45,264 nt of DNA from assembly GCA_009377795.1 (NCBI GenBank), contig WHTJ01000030.1, positions 1 through 45,264 on the forward strand, written 5' to 3'. This DNA is from Propionibacteriales bacterium (lineage in GTDB: Bacteria > Actinomycetota > Actinomycetes > Propionibacteriales > Nocardioidaceae). Positions within the stretch are counted from its first letter, which is position 1. Each line of letters starts with the position of its first letter. Below the pieces are notes generated by a model that ran no database searches, had not been told where the DNA came from, and was given only the letters and a program-made list of their open reading frames with translations. The position numbers and the translations under genes were made by a program. Shown here piece after piece: positions 8,093 through 17,224 of this stretch.

Positions 8093-9340
8093 TCACAGGC
8101 GGCTGCGGCCGTCGTACCCACCGGACGGCTTTCGCAACCCGAAGATCCGGCCCACCGTGGGAGCCACGTCGACGGTGCGGGCCAACTCACGCGACACGCC
8201 CGGCCGCACCAGCTCGGAACCACCGGAGACGAAGAACGGGATCGGCGCGGTCGCCGGATGCCCGTGACTGCCCGGGATGGGGTTCGACCACACCTCCGGG
8301 TCGCTGAACCGCCAGCCCGGCCGCACGTAGGCCACCACATCACCGGCACGGTTCCCCAAGCGCTGCCGGCGGGGCGCGCGGGTCGTCAACACACCCGGCA
8401 CCGCGCGCACCAGGTCGTGCATCCGGGCGACCGCCCGGTTCCGCTGTGCGGCGTGGCCGGTCCAGTAGAGCAGATCGGCGCCGCCGGCGTTGAGCGCGAT
8501 CTGCACCTTGCTCGCGAGCAACGGGTCGGAGTCGACCACCTCCCTGAGGTTGACCAGGGCCCACGGGAGGGACCAGTCCATCGAGTGGTCCGCGAGCACG
8601 ATCAGCACCGACGAGTCCCACCGTCCGGACTCGTGGAGGAAGTCCACGAACCGCCCCACCTGCGCGTCCGTGTCGACCAGGGCGGCGCGGCGGAAAGCCT
8701 CCAGCGTCGTACCCGTGATGTCCGCGTGGCCCGCCCGGTCGCAGTCGCCGAGGCTGACGAAGACGAGGTCCGGATCCGAGGCCTCCACCATCGCCAGCAG
8801 CGCGTCCGTGGTGAAGGCGTCCGGCGCGTGCCCGGACGCCGGGACGATCGGCTCCGGCTCCCAGCGGTACGTCGCCTGGTCGCCGAAGATGCCGTACAGG
8901 TACTCCTTGCTGAGCACCGATCCCGTCGTCAGGCCCAGACCCCGCAACCGCCGCAGTACGGTCGGGAATCCCAGGTCGTCCGGCCGGTCCAGATCGCGTA
9001 CGACGCCCTCGGCCGGGTCGTAGATCGCGTTCGCCGGAACCCCGGACCGGTCCGGGCGTACGCCGGTCATCATCATCACGTGATTGGGGATCGTCTCCAT
9101 GACCGGCAACGCCCACGCGTTCGGCCAGTGCATGCCCCCGTCCCGCAACGCCGACAACCGGGGCATCAACGGCCGGGCGATCTCCTCCGGCCGGCACCCG
9201 TCGAGCACGAGCACGTAGACCCGTGGCCCCTTCGCGGCGGCCACCCGGCCCGACGCCCACGGGGCACCCGGCGCCGCCGACAGCACGACCCCGGCGCCAC
9301 CGGCCGCGGACACCCGGAGGAACGTACGCCGATCCATCAT
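8093..9340 (-). CDS. Tat-exported alkaline phosphatase/type I phosphodiesterase family protein
   Basis: 415 aa. It begins with a twin-arginine signal (MMDRRTFLRVSAAGGAGVVLS), so it is exported folded. The mature part has the alkaline-phosphatase-superfamily metal site. LDGCRPEE supplies the first acid, METIPNHVMMMTG holds the probable Thr nucleophile, GDCDRAGH and ADHSMD give further metal ligands, and the late GSHGH gives the final His. This fits nucleotide pyrophosphatase/phosphodiesterase-like hydrolases; the substrate cannot be read. The start at 9340 follows GAGGAG. The upstream small ORF ends 11 bases before it, suggesting coupling. It probably shares a transcript with the lipoprotein and helicase upstream. 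Confidence 0.85.
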   Translation of the reverse strand: MMDRRTFLRVSAAGGAGVVLSAAPGAPWASGRVAAAKGPRVYVLVLDGCRPEEIARPLMPRLSALRDGGMHWPNAWALPVMETIPNHVMMMTGVRPDRSGVPANAIYDPAEGVVRDLDRPDDLGFPTVLRRLRGLGLTTGSVLSKEYLYGIFGDQATYRWEPEPIVPASGHAPDAFTTDALLAMVEASDPDLVFVSLGDCDRAGHADITGTTLEAFRRAALVDTDAQVGRFVDFLHESGRWDSSVLIVLADHSMDWSLPWALVNLREVVDSDPLLASKVQIALNAGGADLLYWTGHAAQRNRAVARMHDLVRAVPGVLTTRAPRRQRLGNRAGDVVAYVRPGWRFSDPEVWSNPIPGSHGHPATAPIPFFVSGGSELVRPGVSRELARTVDVAPTVGRIFGLRKPSGGYDGRSRL

Positions 9341-9350
9341 CGAGATCTCC

Positions 9351-9479
9351 TCACCCGTCCGTGACCGGGCCGAGACCGGCCGCATCGTGTGCCGCGCAGG
9401 CGGTCCCGATGCCCAGCGCTACCGCTCCGGCCACATCGGCCGTGGTCGTCGGCAACCCGCGACGGTCGAACTCGCCCAC
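9351..9479 (-). CDS. Possible small ORF or gene remnant (42 aa)
   Basis: Frame with coding-like codon use (GEFDRRGLPTTTADVAGAVA ... LGPVTDG) ending in a TGA that overlaps the Shine-Dalgarno of the phosphodiesterase gene. The frame is open back to the lipoprotein stop at 9552, but the only usual start is GTG at 9479, without a clear ribosome site. It may be a remnant of a longer protein or a coupling leader. Family not recognised. Confidence 0.25.
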   Translation of the reverse strand: MGEFDRRGLPTTTADVAGAVALGIGTACAAHDAAGLGPVTDG

Positions 9480-9551
9480 GACAGAAGCAACGACGTCGAC
9501 CGGCCCGGGTGACGGCGCCGACCTCGGGGAAGGCAGGCCGACGCCGAGACG

Positions 9552-10058
9552 TCACTTCTGGTTCTGCCGCACGTCGATCGCCTGCCACTGCCCGCCGGCC
9601 TCGCGCAACGTGTACGTCGCGGTGTACCGGGTGGCGGGCTCGGTGGACACCACGATTCCGTCGGATGTGCGTACGTCGTACTGCGAGATCGACACCACGG
9701 CCCGTACGTCGGCCTCGGACCGGCCCTCCCGCACGTCGAGCACGGTCACGTCACGGACCCGGAACCTGGCACCGGCCAGCTCACCGCCCTCGTCGAAGCT
9801 GTTCCGGACGAACCCCACGAGCTGCGCGCACGGACAGCGGGCGGCGGTCACCTCGAGCAGGTCGTCGACGTTCCCCCGCCGCAGTGCGCGGTTGACCGCC
9901 TGGACGTACTGGGCCATCGCGCGGCGCGCGTCGGCGGCCGTGACCACGGACTGTTGCGCGTTCGCCTCGACCAGGTCGACCGCGCTGGGCATGGCGGCAC
10001 AGCCGCCGACCGAGACGGTCAGCAGCAGGGCAACTGCGAATCCGGACAAACGAACCAT
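9552..10058 (-). CDS. Secreted lipoprotein, possibly DUF6318-like
   Basis: 168 aa. The signal peptide MVRLSGFAVALLLTVSVGGC ends in a lipobox (VGGC), so the protein should be lipid-anchored outside the membrane. The rest looks like an NTF2-like/cone fold: a helical part (ARRAMAQYVQAVNRALRRGN), a CPC motif (AARCPCAQLV) and alternating beta strands ending in GGQWQAIDVRQ. The CPC pattern recalls small actinobacterial lipoproteins I know as DUF6318; this match is from memory. It lies 14 bases after the helicase gene on the same strand, so the two are probably cotranscribed. Function unknown. Confidence 0.75.
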   Translation of the reverse strand: MVRLSGFAVALLLTVSVGGCAAMPSAVDLVEANAQQSVVTAADARRAMAQYVQAVNRALRRGNVDDLLEVTAARCPCAQLVGFVRNSFDEGGELAGARFRVRDVTVLDVREGRSEADVRAVVSISQYDVRTSDGIVVSTEPATRYTATYTLREAGGQWQAIDVRQNQK

Positions 10059-10072
10059 GGCGTTGTCCGAGG

Positions 10073-12196
10073 CTACCTCGGCACGGGCTCAGCGGCCGCC
10101 GCGAGGCGACGCAGCGCGGCCAGCACGACGTCGCGGTCCGTAGTGGTCCACATCGGGGGCAGCGAGGCCCGCAGGAAACCGCCGTAACGCGCGGTCACCA
10201 GCCGGGGGTCGAGGACGGCGACGACCCCGCGGTCCGTGGTACGCCGGATGAGCCGGCCGGTCCCCTGGGCCAGCAGGAGCGCCGCATGGGTCGCCGAGAC
10301 CGTCATGAAGCCGTTCCGCCCGGCCTTGTCCGCCGCCCGCGCCCGCGCGCTCATCAGCGGGTCGTCGGGCCGGGGAAAGGGGATGCGGTCGATGATCACC
10401 AGCTGACATGTGTCGCCGGGTACGTCGAGCCCCTGCCACAGGGACAGGGTGCCGAACAGGACGGCGTGCGGGTCCTCGACGAACCCCCGCTGCAGCTCGG
10501 GAAGCTGGGCGTCGCCCTGACAGAGCGTGGTCAGGTCCGCAAGCCGCTCGCGTACCTTCTCGGCGGCGATCTCCGCGGCCCGGCGTGAGGAGAACAGCCC
10601 CAGGGTCCGACCACCGGCGGCCTCGACGAGGGCGCAGATCTCGTCCAGGTGCCGCTCGACCGGGCCGTCGCGTCCCGGTGGAGGCAGCGCGGCGGCGGTG
10701 TACAGGATCGCCTGCTTGCGGTAGTCGAACGGCGAGCCGACGTCGATCGCCCGCCACGGCAGGGGCTCCGGCCGATCCTCGGAGCCCACGGAGCCCTCGC
10801 CGTCCTCGGAGTCCGCGGAGCCCTCGCCGTCCTCGGAGCCCACGGAGCCCTCGCCGTCGTCCTGGTGCGAGGCGTGGCCGACGTCCTCGGTGTCCATCGA
10901 ATGGTCGACGCGCTCGGGCGGCTTCAGGCCGATGGACCGCGCCAGCGAGTCGAAGTCACCGCCGAGCTTCAGAGTCGCGCTGGTGAACACGGCGGTCTTC
11001 CGGCTCAGGAGGCCGTCGCGCAGCGGGAGGGAGACGTCGAGCGGCGCTATCCGCAGCATGGCTCCGCCACGGGAGCGTTCGCGGTCCACCGTCCAGAGCA
11101 CGTCCCGATCCGAGCCGGCCGCCATCCGCTCCGCGATCTTCTGCACGTCCAGAACGAGACCGCGGGCCTGCTGACCCGCGGCATCGGCATCGTTTTCCTT
11201 GTTCACCTTGGAAATCGCTGACCAGCACGTACGCGCGGAGTCTCGTACGAGCGCCAGCGCGTCGCTCAGCTCGACGCCCATGGCGTCGATCCGCCCCGGC
11301 GGCAGCCCGTCCAGCGCCTCCCGCAGCGCGTCGCCCGCGTCGCCGAGGTCGTCGGCCTCCGGACCGTCGACGAAGTTACGGGCCCGCCTCGTGGCCCGCT
11401 CCACCATCGCCGGTGACAGCTCGTCGGTGGCCGACTGGGTGACCCGGGCGGTCAGCTCGTGAGCCTCGTCCACGATGACGACGTCGTACTCCGGGATCAT
11501 CGGTACGCCGTCGATCGCGTCGATCGCGAGCAGGGAGTGGTTCGTCACGACCAGCGTGGCATCCATCGCACGCTCGCGGGCGCGTTCGGCGAAGCACTCT
11601 GCGGCATACGGGCACTTGCTGGCCCCCAGGCACTCGCGGTGCGAGACCGACACCTGCTGCCACGCCCGGTCGGTGTGTCGGGGCGCACCGTCCCGGTCGC
11701 CGGTGCCGTTGTTCTCGGCCTCGTCCGACGCCCACTCGCGCAGCTCCACCACCTCGGCGCCGAGAGAGCCGGTGGGCACGTCGACCAGGGTGCCCTGGTC
11801 GTCGGGTACGCCCTCGCGTATCCGGTGCAGGCAGGCGTAGTTCGATCGCCCCTTCAGGACGGCGTACGACGGATGCTCGCCCAGGACGTCGTCCGCGCCG
11901 CGCAACAGCGCCGGGATGTCCCGCTCGACCAGCTGGTGCTGCAAGGCCAGGGTCGCGGTCGCGATCACCACCCGGTCGTCCTGCAGCAGAGCCGGCACCA
12001 GGTAGGCGAGCGACTTCCCGGTTCCGGTGCCCGCCTGCACCAGGAGATGCTCGCGCCGGTCGAGCGCACGGGAGACCGCCTCGGCCATCTGGATCTGGCC
12101 CGGTCGCTCCTGGCCCTGCAGCGAGGCCACCGCGGCGTCGAGTACATCGCCGACGTCCGGTCGGGTCCGGTCGCGGGCGGTGGACTGTGCGGGCAC
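10073..12196 (-). CDS. DinG/XPD-family ATP-dependent DNA helicase
   Basis: 707 aa, 5'-3' superfamily-2 helicase of the DinG type. Walker A AGTGTGKS is at residues 55-62, the DEAH box sits in VIVDEAHEL, and late motifs include LFSSRRAAEIAAEKV, LFGTLSLWQGLDVPG and QGTGRLIRR. Four Cys between Walker A and DEAH (NYACLHRI, then RECLGASKCPYAAECF) are placed as in the Fe-S cluster of this family. An acidic linker of three 9-residue repeats (GEGSVGSED type) separates the halves of the C-terminal domain. Start is GTG at 12196, with only weak Shine-Dalgarno support. I see no LexA box upstream, so SOS control is not shown. Confidence 0.92.
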   Translation of the reverse strand: MPAQSTARDRTRPDVGDVLDAAVASLQGQERPGQIQMAEAVSRALDRREHLLVQAGTGTGKSLAYLVPALLQDDRVVIATATLALQHQLVERDIPALLRGADDVLGEHPSYAVLKGRSNYACLHRIREGVPDDQGTLVDVPTGSLGAEVVELREWASDEAENNGTGDRDGAPRHTDRAWQQVSVSHRECLGASKCPYAAECFAERARERAMDATLVVTNHSLLAIDAIDGVPMIPEYDVVIVDEAHELTARVTQSATDELSPAMVERATRRARNFVDGPEADDLGDAGDALREALDGLPPGRIDAMGVELSDALALVRDSARTCWSAISKVNKENDADAAGQQARGLVLDVQKIAERMAAGSDRDVLWTVDRERSRGGAMLRIAPLDVSLPLRDGLLSRKTAVFTSATLKLGGDFDSLARSIGLKPPERVDHSMDTEDVGHASHQDDGEGSVGSEDGEGSADSEDGEGSVGSEDRPEPLPWRAIDVGSPFDYRKQAILYTAAALPPPGRDGPVERHLDEICALVEAAGGRTLGLFSSRRAAEIAAEKVRERLADLTTLCQGDAQLPELQRGFVEDPHAVLFGTLSLWQGLDVPGDTCQLVIIDRIPFPRPDDPLMSARARAADKAGRNGFMTVSATHAALLLAQGTGRLIRRTTDRGVVAVLDPRLVTARYGGFLRASLPPMWTTTDRDVVLAALRRLAAAAEPVPR
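10776..10856 (-). repeat. Three tandem 27-bp repeats inside the DinG-type helicase gene
   Basis: Units 10776-10802, 10803-10829 and 10830-10856. Units 1 and 3 are identical and unit 2 differs at two bases. They encode an acidic Gly/Ser/Glu/Asp linker, in frame. Likely variable in copy number by slippage. Confidence 0.9.
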
Positions 12197-12322
12197 CCGC
12201 CCACGCTATTGCATCCCGCCCGGCGTCCGGATCCTCCCCAAGCCGCCAACTTTTCGGCATGCGGCCGGCCGACCAGTCATACCCTGTAATGGCGCCGCTT
12301 AGCGTGAACGAAAGGAGTCGTC

Positions 12323-13867
12323 ATGGCCATCGACCTGCCGCCCGCGAAGTCGGTCATCACCAACCCCAGTCAGGAGGAGATCAAGCGGCTTGTGGCCAAG
12401 ATGCCCAATGCCCAGCTCACCGAGTTCGGCAACTGGCACGTCAAAGCGAGGGTCACGTCGCGTTCGGGCGGCTCCACGTTCGTGGTCACCGACGACCCCG
12501 GCCGGACCACCAAGCCGACGATGACGCGGGAGAGGTACGCCGAGATCGCCCGCCGCCAGGAGGCATGGATCGCCGACCGAGAGATGATCCTCGTCGAGGG
12601 CTATATCGGGCCGGACAACTCCCCGTTGCGCCGTCCGGCGCGGGTCTACATCGAGACCGCCGCGGCGAACATCCCCGGGATGCAGGAGCAGCTCTACTAC
12701 CCCAGGGACGACGACTGGCGCGAGGAGGACGCGCTCACCGTCCTCTACACGCCGACCTGCCAGGCCGACGGCTTCCCGGACAACCGCCTGGTCACCATCG
12801 ACCTGGACAACTGGGTCACCCGGGTCTTCAACATCGACTACTTCGGCGAGTCGAAGATGGGCGGCCTCCGGATGTGGATGGAGTGGGTCTATCAGCAGGG
12901 CGCGCTCGCGATGCACGCCGGGGCCAAGGTGATACCGACGGCGGACGGCGAGCGTACGGCGCTCATCGTCGGCCTTTCCGGGACCGGCAAGACCACCACG
13001 ACGTTCACCCGGCAGAACGACTCGCTGCCGGTTCAAGACGACATCGTCGCCCTGGTCCCCGGCGGCCGCTGCTATGCCACCGAGAACGGCTGTTTCGCGA
13101 AGACCATCGGGCTCGACCCGCGCGACGAGCCGACGATCCACGGCGCCCTGACCCAGCCGACCGGATGGCTGGAGAACGTCGGTGTGGCCGAGGACGGCAC
13201 CGTCGACTTCTTCGACGACTCCTACACCGCCAACGGCCGCGGCACGTTCTCGCTGTCGGAGATCCCGCACTACGACCCGCGCCGGCTGGACAAGGCGGAC
13301 TTTCTGCTGATTCTCAACCGCAACGAGTCGATCATCCCCGCGGTGACGAAGATGGCGAGTGTCGAGCAGGCGGTCGCGTACTACATGCTCGGCGAGACGA
13401 AGGGCACGTCGGCCGGTGGGGCCGCCGAGGCGGGCAAGTTCCTGCGGGTGCCGGGTACGAACCCGTTCTTCATGGGGCACGACTACCAGCAGGGCAACCG
13501 GCTCGGGGAGATGATCGAGTCGATGGACTTCGACTTCGAGGTCTACGTGCTCAGCACCGGGTGGGTGGGCGGCGGCGAACAGGTCGCCGGGTCGAAGAAG
13601 GTGACGATCCCGCACACCTCGGCGATCGTCAAGGGGATCGCCGAGGGCACCATCGAATGGGAGACCGACCCGGACTTCGGCTATCTCGTGCCGTCCTCGG
13701 TTCCGGGCTTCGACGACCCCGAGCTGCTGCAACCGAGCAGGCTCTACGAGCGGCTCGGACGCTCCGAGGAGTACGCCGACGCGGTCGCGCGGCTCAAGGC
13801 GGAACGCCGGGAGTACATGACCCAGCACACCGGTCTCGCCCCCGAGGTGGTCGCCGCCCTCGGCTAA
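12323..13867 (+). CDS. pckA: Phosphoenolpyruvate carboxykinase, divergent ATP type
   Basis: Converts oxaloacetate and a nucleoside triphosphate to phosphoenolpyruvate and CO2 (gluconeogenesis). 514 aa, close to the length of ATP-type enzymes. The P-loop GLSGTGKTTTTF matches the ATP-type GLSGTGKTTLS, followed by NGCFAKTIGL and the C-terminal WVGGG and TIPHTSAIVKGI. Upstream, DYFGESKMGG and ALAMHAGAK take the place of the usual Lys and His metal/substrate elements. The kinase-2 region is QDDIVAL without the usual HGW. Actinobacteria more often carry the GTP type, so this looks like a separate clade or an acquired gene. AAAGGAG precedes the start. It is monocistronic and ends at a palindromic repeat facing hflX. 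Family is sure; exact nucleotide preference is inferred from the P-loop type. Confidence 0.85.
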   Translation: MAIDLPPAKSVITNPSQEEIKRLVAKMPNAQLTEFGNWHVKARVTSRSGGSTFVVTDDPGRTTKPTMTRERYAEIARRQEAWIADREMILVEGYIGPDNSPLRRPARVYIETAAANIPGMQEQLYYPRDDDWREEDALTVLYTPTCQADGFPDNRLVTIDLDNWVTRVFNIDYFGESKMGGLRMWMEWVYQQGALAMHAGAKVIPTADGERTALIVGLSGTGKTTTTFTRQNDSLPVQDDIVALVPGGRCYATENGCFAKTIGLDPRDEPTIHGALTQPTGWLENVGVAEDGTVDFFDDSYTANGRGTFSLSEIPHYDPRRLDKADFLLILNRNESIIPAVTKMASVEQAVAYYMLGETKGTSAGGAAEAGKFLRVPGTNPFFMGHDYQQGNRLGEMIESMDFDFEVYVLSTGWVGGGEQVAGSKKVTIPHTSAIVKGIAEGTIEWETDPDFGYLVPSSVPGFDDPELLQPSRLYERLGRSEEYADAVARLKAERREYMTQHTGLAPEVVAALG

Positions 13868-13877
13868 CGCCCTTTTC

Positions 13878-13933
13878 GCGCCGAGATTGCACATCTGGCC
13901 GTTACAAGTCGGCCAGATGTGCAATCTCGGCGC
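13878..13933. repeat. Dispersed intergenic palindrome, copy 1 (perfect 23-bp arms)
   Basis: Left arm 13878-13900 and right arm 13911-13933 are perfect reverse complements around a 10-base loop; loop ends G and C add one more pair. The arm reads GCGCCGAGATTGCA followed by CATCTGGCC. It lies between the convergent pckA and hflX stops, where it could end transcripts from both sides, though no T-tract follows. It is the cleanest member of the family. Confidence 0.95.
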
Positions 13934-13934
13934 A

Positions 13935-13978
13935 AATTCTGGGCCGAGAATTCTGGGGCCGCGAATTCTGGCGCCGCT
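13935..13978. repeat. Three tandem AATTCTGG-GCCG units
   Basis: Units at 13935-13948, 13949-13963 and 13964-13978, each starting AATTCTGG and continuing GCCG-like (14, 15 and 15 bases). They abut palindrome copy 1 and run into the hflX stop codon. No known function. Confidence 0.8.
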
Positions 13979-15383
13979 AGGCGGTCGCGGCCACGGCGTA
14001 CGGTGCGAGCTCACTCGCCAGGTCGGGGTGCACGCGAGCGTGCAGACGCGTTCCCTCGCCGGTGTGGTCGAGCTTCAGCACCTCGCCGTACTCGTGAGCC
14101 CGGCTCACGAGGTCACCGCGCGAGTAGGGCACGAGCACGTCGACCTCCACCTGGGGTCGGGGCAGATGCGCCTCGATCGCGGAGAGCAGGTCCTCGATGC
14201 CGTCTCCGGTCATCGCGGACGCCACCACGCAATGCGGCTCCTGGGACCGCAGGCGCGACACGACCATCGGGTCGGCCACGTCGGACTTGTTGATCACGAC
14301 CAGCTCGGGAATGTCCGCGGCGCCGATCTCGGCCAGCACCTCGCGTACCGCCACGATCTGCCCCTCGGGATCCGGATGTGCGCCGTCGACGACATGGAGG
14401 ATGAGGTCGGACTCCGCGACTTCTTCAAGGGTGGAACGAAAGGCCTCCACCAGCTGGTGTGGAAGATGGCGCACGAAGCCGACCGTGTCGGACAGCGTGT
14501 ACGCCCGGCCGTCCGCGGTGGTGTTGCGGCGTACCGTCGGGTCGAGCGTGGCGAACAACGCATCCTGCACCAGCACGCCCGCCCCGGTGATCCGGTTGAG
14601 CAGCGACGATTTGCCGGCGTTCGTGTAACCCGCGATCGCGACCGCGGGAACCTCGTTGCGGCGCCGCCCGCTCTTCTTCGTGACCCGTGCGGTCTCCAGC
14701 TGCTTCAGGTCGCGGCGCAGCTTGGCCATCCTGGCGGTGATCCGGCGCCGGTCGGTCTCCAGCTTGGTCTCACCGGGACCACGCCCGCCGATGCCGCCGC
14801 CCTGCGAGCCGACCCGGCCACCGGCCTGACGGGACAGCTGGCCACCCCAACCCCGCAGCCGCTGCATCATGTACTGCAACTGCGCCAGCTCGACCTGCGA
14901 CTTGCCCTCCTTCGAACGGGCATGCTGGGCGAAGATGTCGAGGATCAGCGCGGTACGGTCGACGACCTTCACCTTCACCTGGTCCTCGAGATTGCGCAGC
15001 TGTGAGGGGCTCAGCTCGCCGTCGCAGATCACCGTGTCGGCGCCGGTCTCCAGCACGGTCAGCTCGAGGTCCTCGACCTTGCCGCGACCGACGTACGTGG
15101 ACGGGTCCGGGCGTTGCCGGCGCTGGCTGAGCGCCGCCAAGACGAGTGATCCCGCCGTCTCGGCCAGCAGCTTCAGCTCGGCCAGCGAGTTCTCGGCGTC
15201 CTCGCTCGTGCCGTCGGTCCACACCCCGACGAGCACCACGCGTTCCAGCCGGAGGCGGCGGTACTCGACCTCGCTGATGTCCTCCAGCTCGGTGGACAGT
15301 CCCGCGACGCGGCGTAGCGCCTCGCGCTCCTCCAGCTCGAGCTCGAGATCGAGATCGGTCTCGTCGTATCTCTCGGCAGTCAT
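13977..15383 (-). CDS. hflX: GTPase HflX (ribosome-associated)
   Basis: 468 aa. HflX binds the 50S subunit and rescues or splits stalled ribosomes. The N-terminal domain includes SQRRQRPDPSTYVGRGKVEDL and the ELSPSQLRNLE signature. The Gly-rich switch GSQGGGIGGRGPGETKLETD comes before the GTPase motifs G1 GYTNAGKSS, G2-like FATLDPTVR, G3 DTVGF and G4 NKSD. Start 15383 (MTAERYDETDLDL) fits the family better than the ORF start at 15734, which would overlap the divergent acetolactate-synthase-like gene. AGGGAAC is a modest ribosome site. Position next to dapF and miaA is the usual actinobacterial order, although a broken gene has come between here. Confidence 0.95.
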   Translation of the reverse strand: MTAERYDETDLDLELELEEREALRRVAGLSTELEDISEVEYRRLRLERVVLVGVWTDGTSEDAENSLAELKLLAETAGSLVLAALSQRRQRPDPSTYVGRGKVEDLELTVLETGADTVICDGELSPSQLRNLEDQVKVKVVDRTALILDIFAQHARSKEGKSQVELAQLQYMMQRLRGWGGQLSRQAGGRVGSQGGGIGGRGPGETKLETDRRRITARMAKLRRDLKQLETARVTKKSGRRRNEVPAVAIAGYTNAGKSSLLNRITGAGVLVQDALFATLDPTVRRNTTADGRAYTLSDTVGFVRHLPHQLVEAFRSTLEEVAESDLILHVVDGAHPDPEGQIVAVREVLAEIGAADIPELVVINKSDVADPMVVSRLRSQEPHCVVASAMTGDGIEDLLSAIEAHLPRPQVEVDVLVPYSRGDLVSRAHEYGEVLKLDHTGEGTRLHARVHPDLASELAPYAVAATA

Positions 15384-15531
15384 CTGTTCCCTGAACAAGG
15401 ATAGGCCGGGAGGTGTTCCCGGCGCTCCCCGATGGTCGCACGACACGCGCCTCACGGCATCCGCTTTACACCGACCCGTGCCGGCTCGGCAGGCCCGATA
15501 CCGTGGCGGGAGAAGAAGGTGCGCGGCGACC

Positions 15532-17196
15532 ATGACCGAGACCAGCGGCGAACGCCAGGCGGCCGAGCTGCTGGTGCGTTGCCTCCAGAACGAGGGCGTC
15601 GCCGTCGTGTTCGGTTTGCCGGGCGAGGAGAACATCCACCTGACCCAGGCGCTGGAACGCTCCGGCATCCGGTACGTCCTCACCCGGCACGAGCAGGCCG
15701 CGTCGTCCATGGCCGAGATGTACGGCCGGGTCACCGGGTCCGCGGGGCGTGGTGTCGGCCACGCTCGGGCCGGGTGCGATCAATCTGCAGCTGGGCGTGG
15801 CAGACGCGATGACGAACAGTACGCCGCTGGTCACGATCTCCGCACAGGTGGGACACGACCGCAACTACAAGGAGTCCCATCAGTTCGTCGACCTGGTGAG
15901 CATGTTCGCGCCGATCACCAAATGGTCGGCGAGCGTGCCCAGTCCCGCGGCGATCCCGGAGATGGTGCGCAAGGCGTTCAAGACCGCGGAGACCGAGCGG
16001 CCGGGCGCGGTGTACCTGTCGGTACCCGAGGACGTCGACGCCGCGTCGGTGGACTCCGCGCTCGGGCCACTGCCACGCAACGTCGTACGCCCCGAGGCGC
16101 CTTCGCCAGCCCAGGTGGACCGCGCCGTCGCGCTGATCCGGAATGCAGACCGGCCGATCGTGCTGGCCGGCCACGGCGCCGCGCGGAGCGGAGCGTCCGA
16201 GGCGCTGCTGAAGTTCACGTCCGCGCTCGGCGTCCCGGCGGCCACCACGTTCCACGGCAAGGGCGTCTTCCCCGACGACCACCCGAACGCCGTGGGCACG
16301 ATCGGGTTCATGACCCGCGACTACGCCAACTTCGGCTTCGAGGAGTCGGACCTGATCATCGCGGTCGGCTACGAGCTGCGGGAGTTCGACCCGGTACGGA
16401 TCAACCCGGACGGCGACAAGCGGATCATCCACGTACACCGCTTCCCGCCGAGGTGGACGCTCACTACTCCGTCGACGTGGGCATCGTCGCCGACATCAGC
16501 GCCTCCCTGACCGCACTTGGAGACGCGCTCGGCGATCATCGTTGTCCGGACGCGCAGCCGACCAGATCGAGCGCGTTGCTGGCCGACGAGCTGGAGCACG
16601 GACGCCGCAACGACGCGTTCCCGCTCGCCCCGCAGCGCGTGGTCGCCGACACCCGGACCGCACTCGGCCGCGAGGACGTCGCCCTGGTGGACACCGGGGC
16701 GGTGAAGATGTGGATGGCACGGCTCTACCCGACGTACGCGCCGAACACCTGCCTGGTCTCCAACGGCCTGTCCACCATGGGCTTCGCGCTGCCCGGCGCG
16801 CTCGCCGTGTTGTTGACCCAACCGGACGCGAGGGTGCTGGCCGTCGTCGGCGACGGCGCCTGGCTGATGCACTCCCAGGAGATCGAGACCGCCGTGCGCG
16901 AGGGCATCCCGCTGACCGTGCTGATCTGGGAGGACAACGGGTACGGCCTGATCGAGTGGAAGATGGACCTCGAGCTCGGTGAACACAGCAACACGGCGTT
17001 CACCAACCCCGACGTGGTGCGGTACGCCGAGAGCTTCGGCGCCCGCGGGTACCAGATCACGGCCGCCGACGAGCTGTTGCCCACGCTGCGCAAAGCACTG
17101 GACGAGGACGGCGTCTCGATCGTCAACTGCCCGGTCGACTACCGGGAGAACCTCCGGCTCACCGACCGGCTGGGCGACCTCGACGCCGCGCTCTGA
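15532..17196 (+). pseudogene. Acetolactate-synthase-like ThDP enzyme with two compensating frameshifts
   Basis: The protein would be about 554 aa, similar to catabolic acetolactate synthase (AlsS-like). The N-terminus VFGLPGEENIHLTQALE and RHEQAASSMAEMYGR is in frame from ATG 15532. An extra base near 15748 (GCGGGGCGTGG, expected GCGGGGGTGG) moves the frame. The frame starting VSATLGPGAINLQLG then runs to about 16444. There one base is missing (TTCCCGCCGAG, expected TTCCCGGCCGAG) and the first frame resumes at AEVDAHYSVDVGI. The ThDP motif GDGAWLMHSQEIE ... WEDNGYG and the end PVDYRENLRLTD are intact. Two single-base indels that cancel may be a decayed gene or sequence errors. The native enzyme would condense two pyruvates to acetolactate, using ThDP. 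Confidence 0.85.
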
Positions 17197-17224
17197 CGAC
17201 TCGGGAAGGACGAGACGGGCGCGC

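Noticed and set aside
13878-13933. Simple rho-independent terminator
   Set aside because: The stem is strong, but no T-tract follows on either strand, and the sequence recurs at other loci with conserved ends. A plain terminator would not need a conserved 17-base end.
12299-14014. 571-codon open frame opposite pckA
   Set aside because: Antisense shadow of a confident pckA; it runs through palindrome copy 1 and shows no domain or ribosome site.
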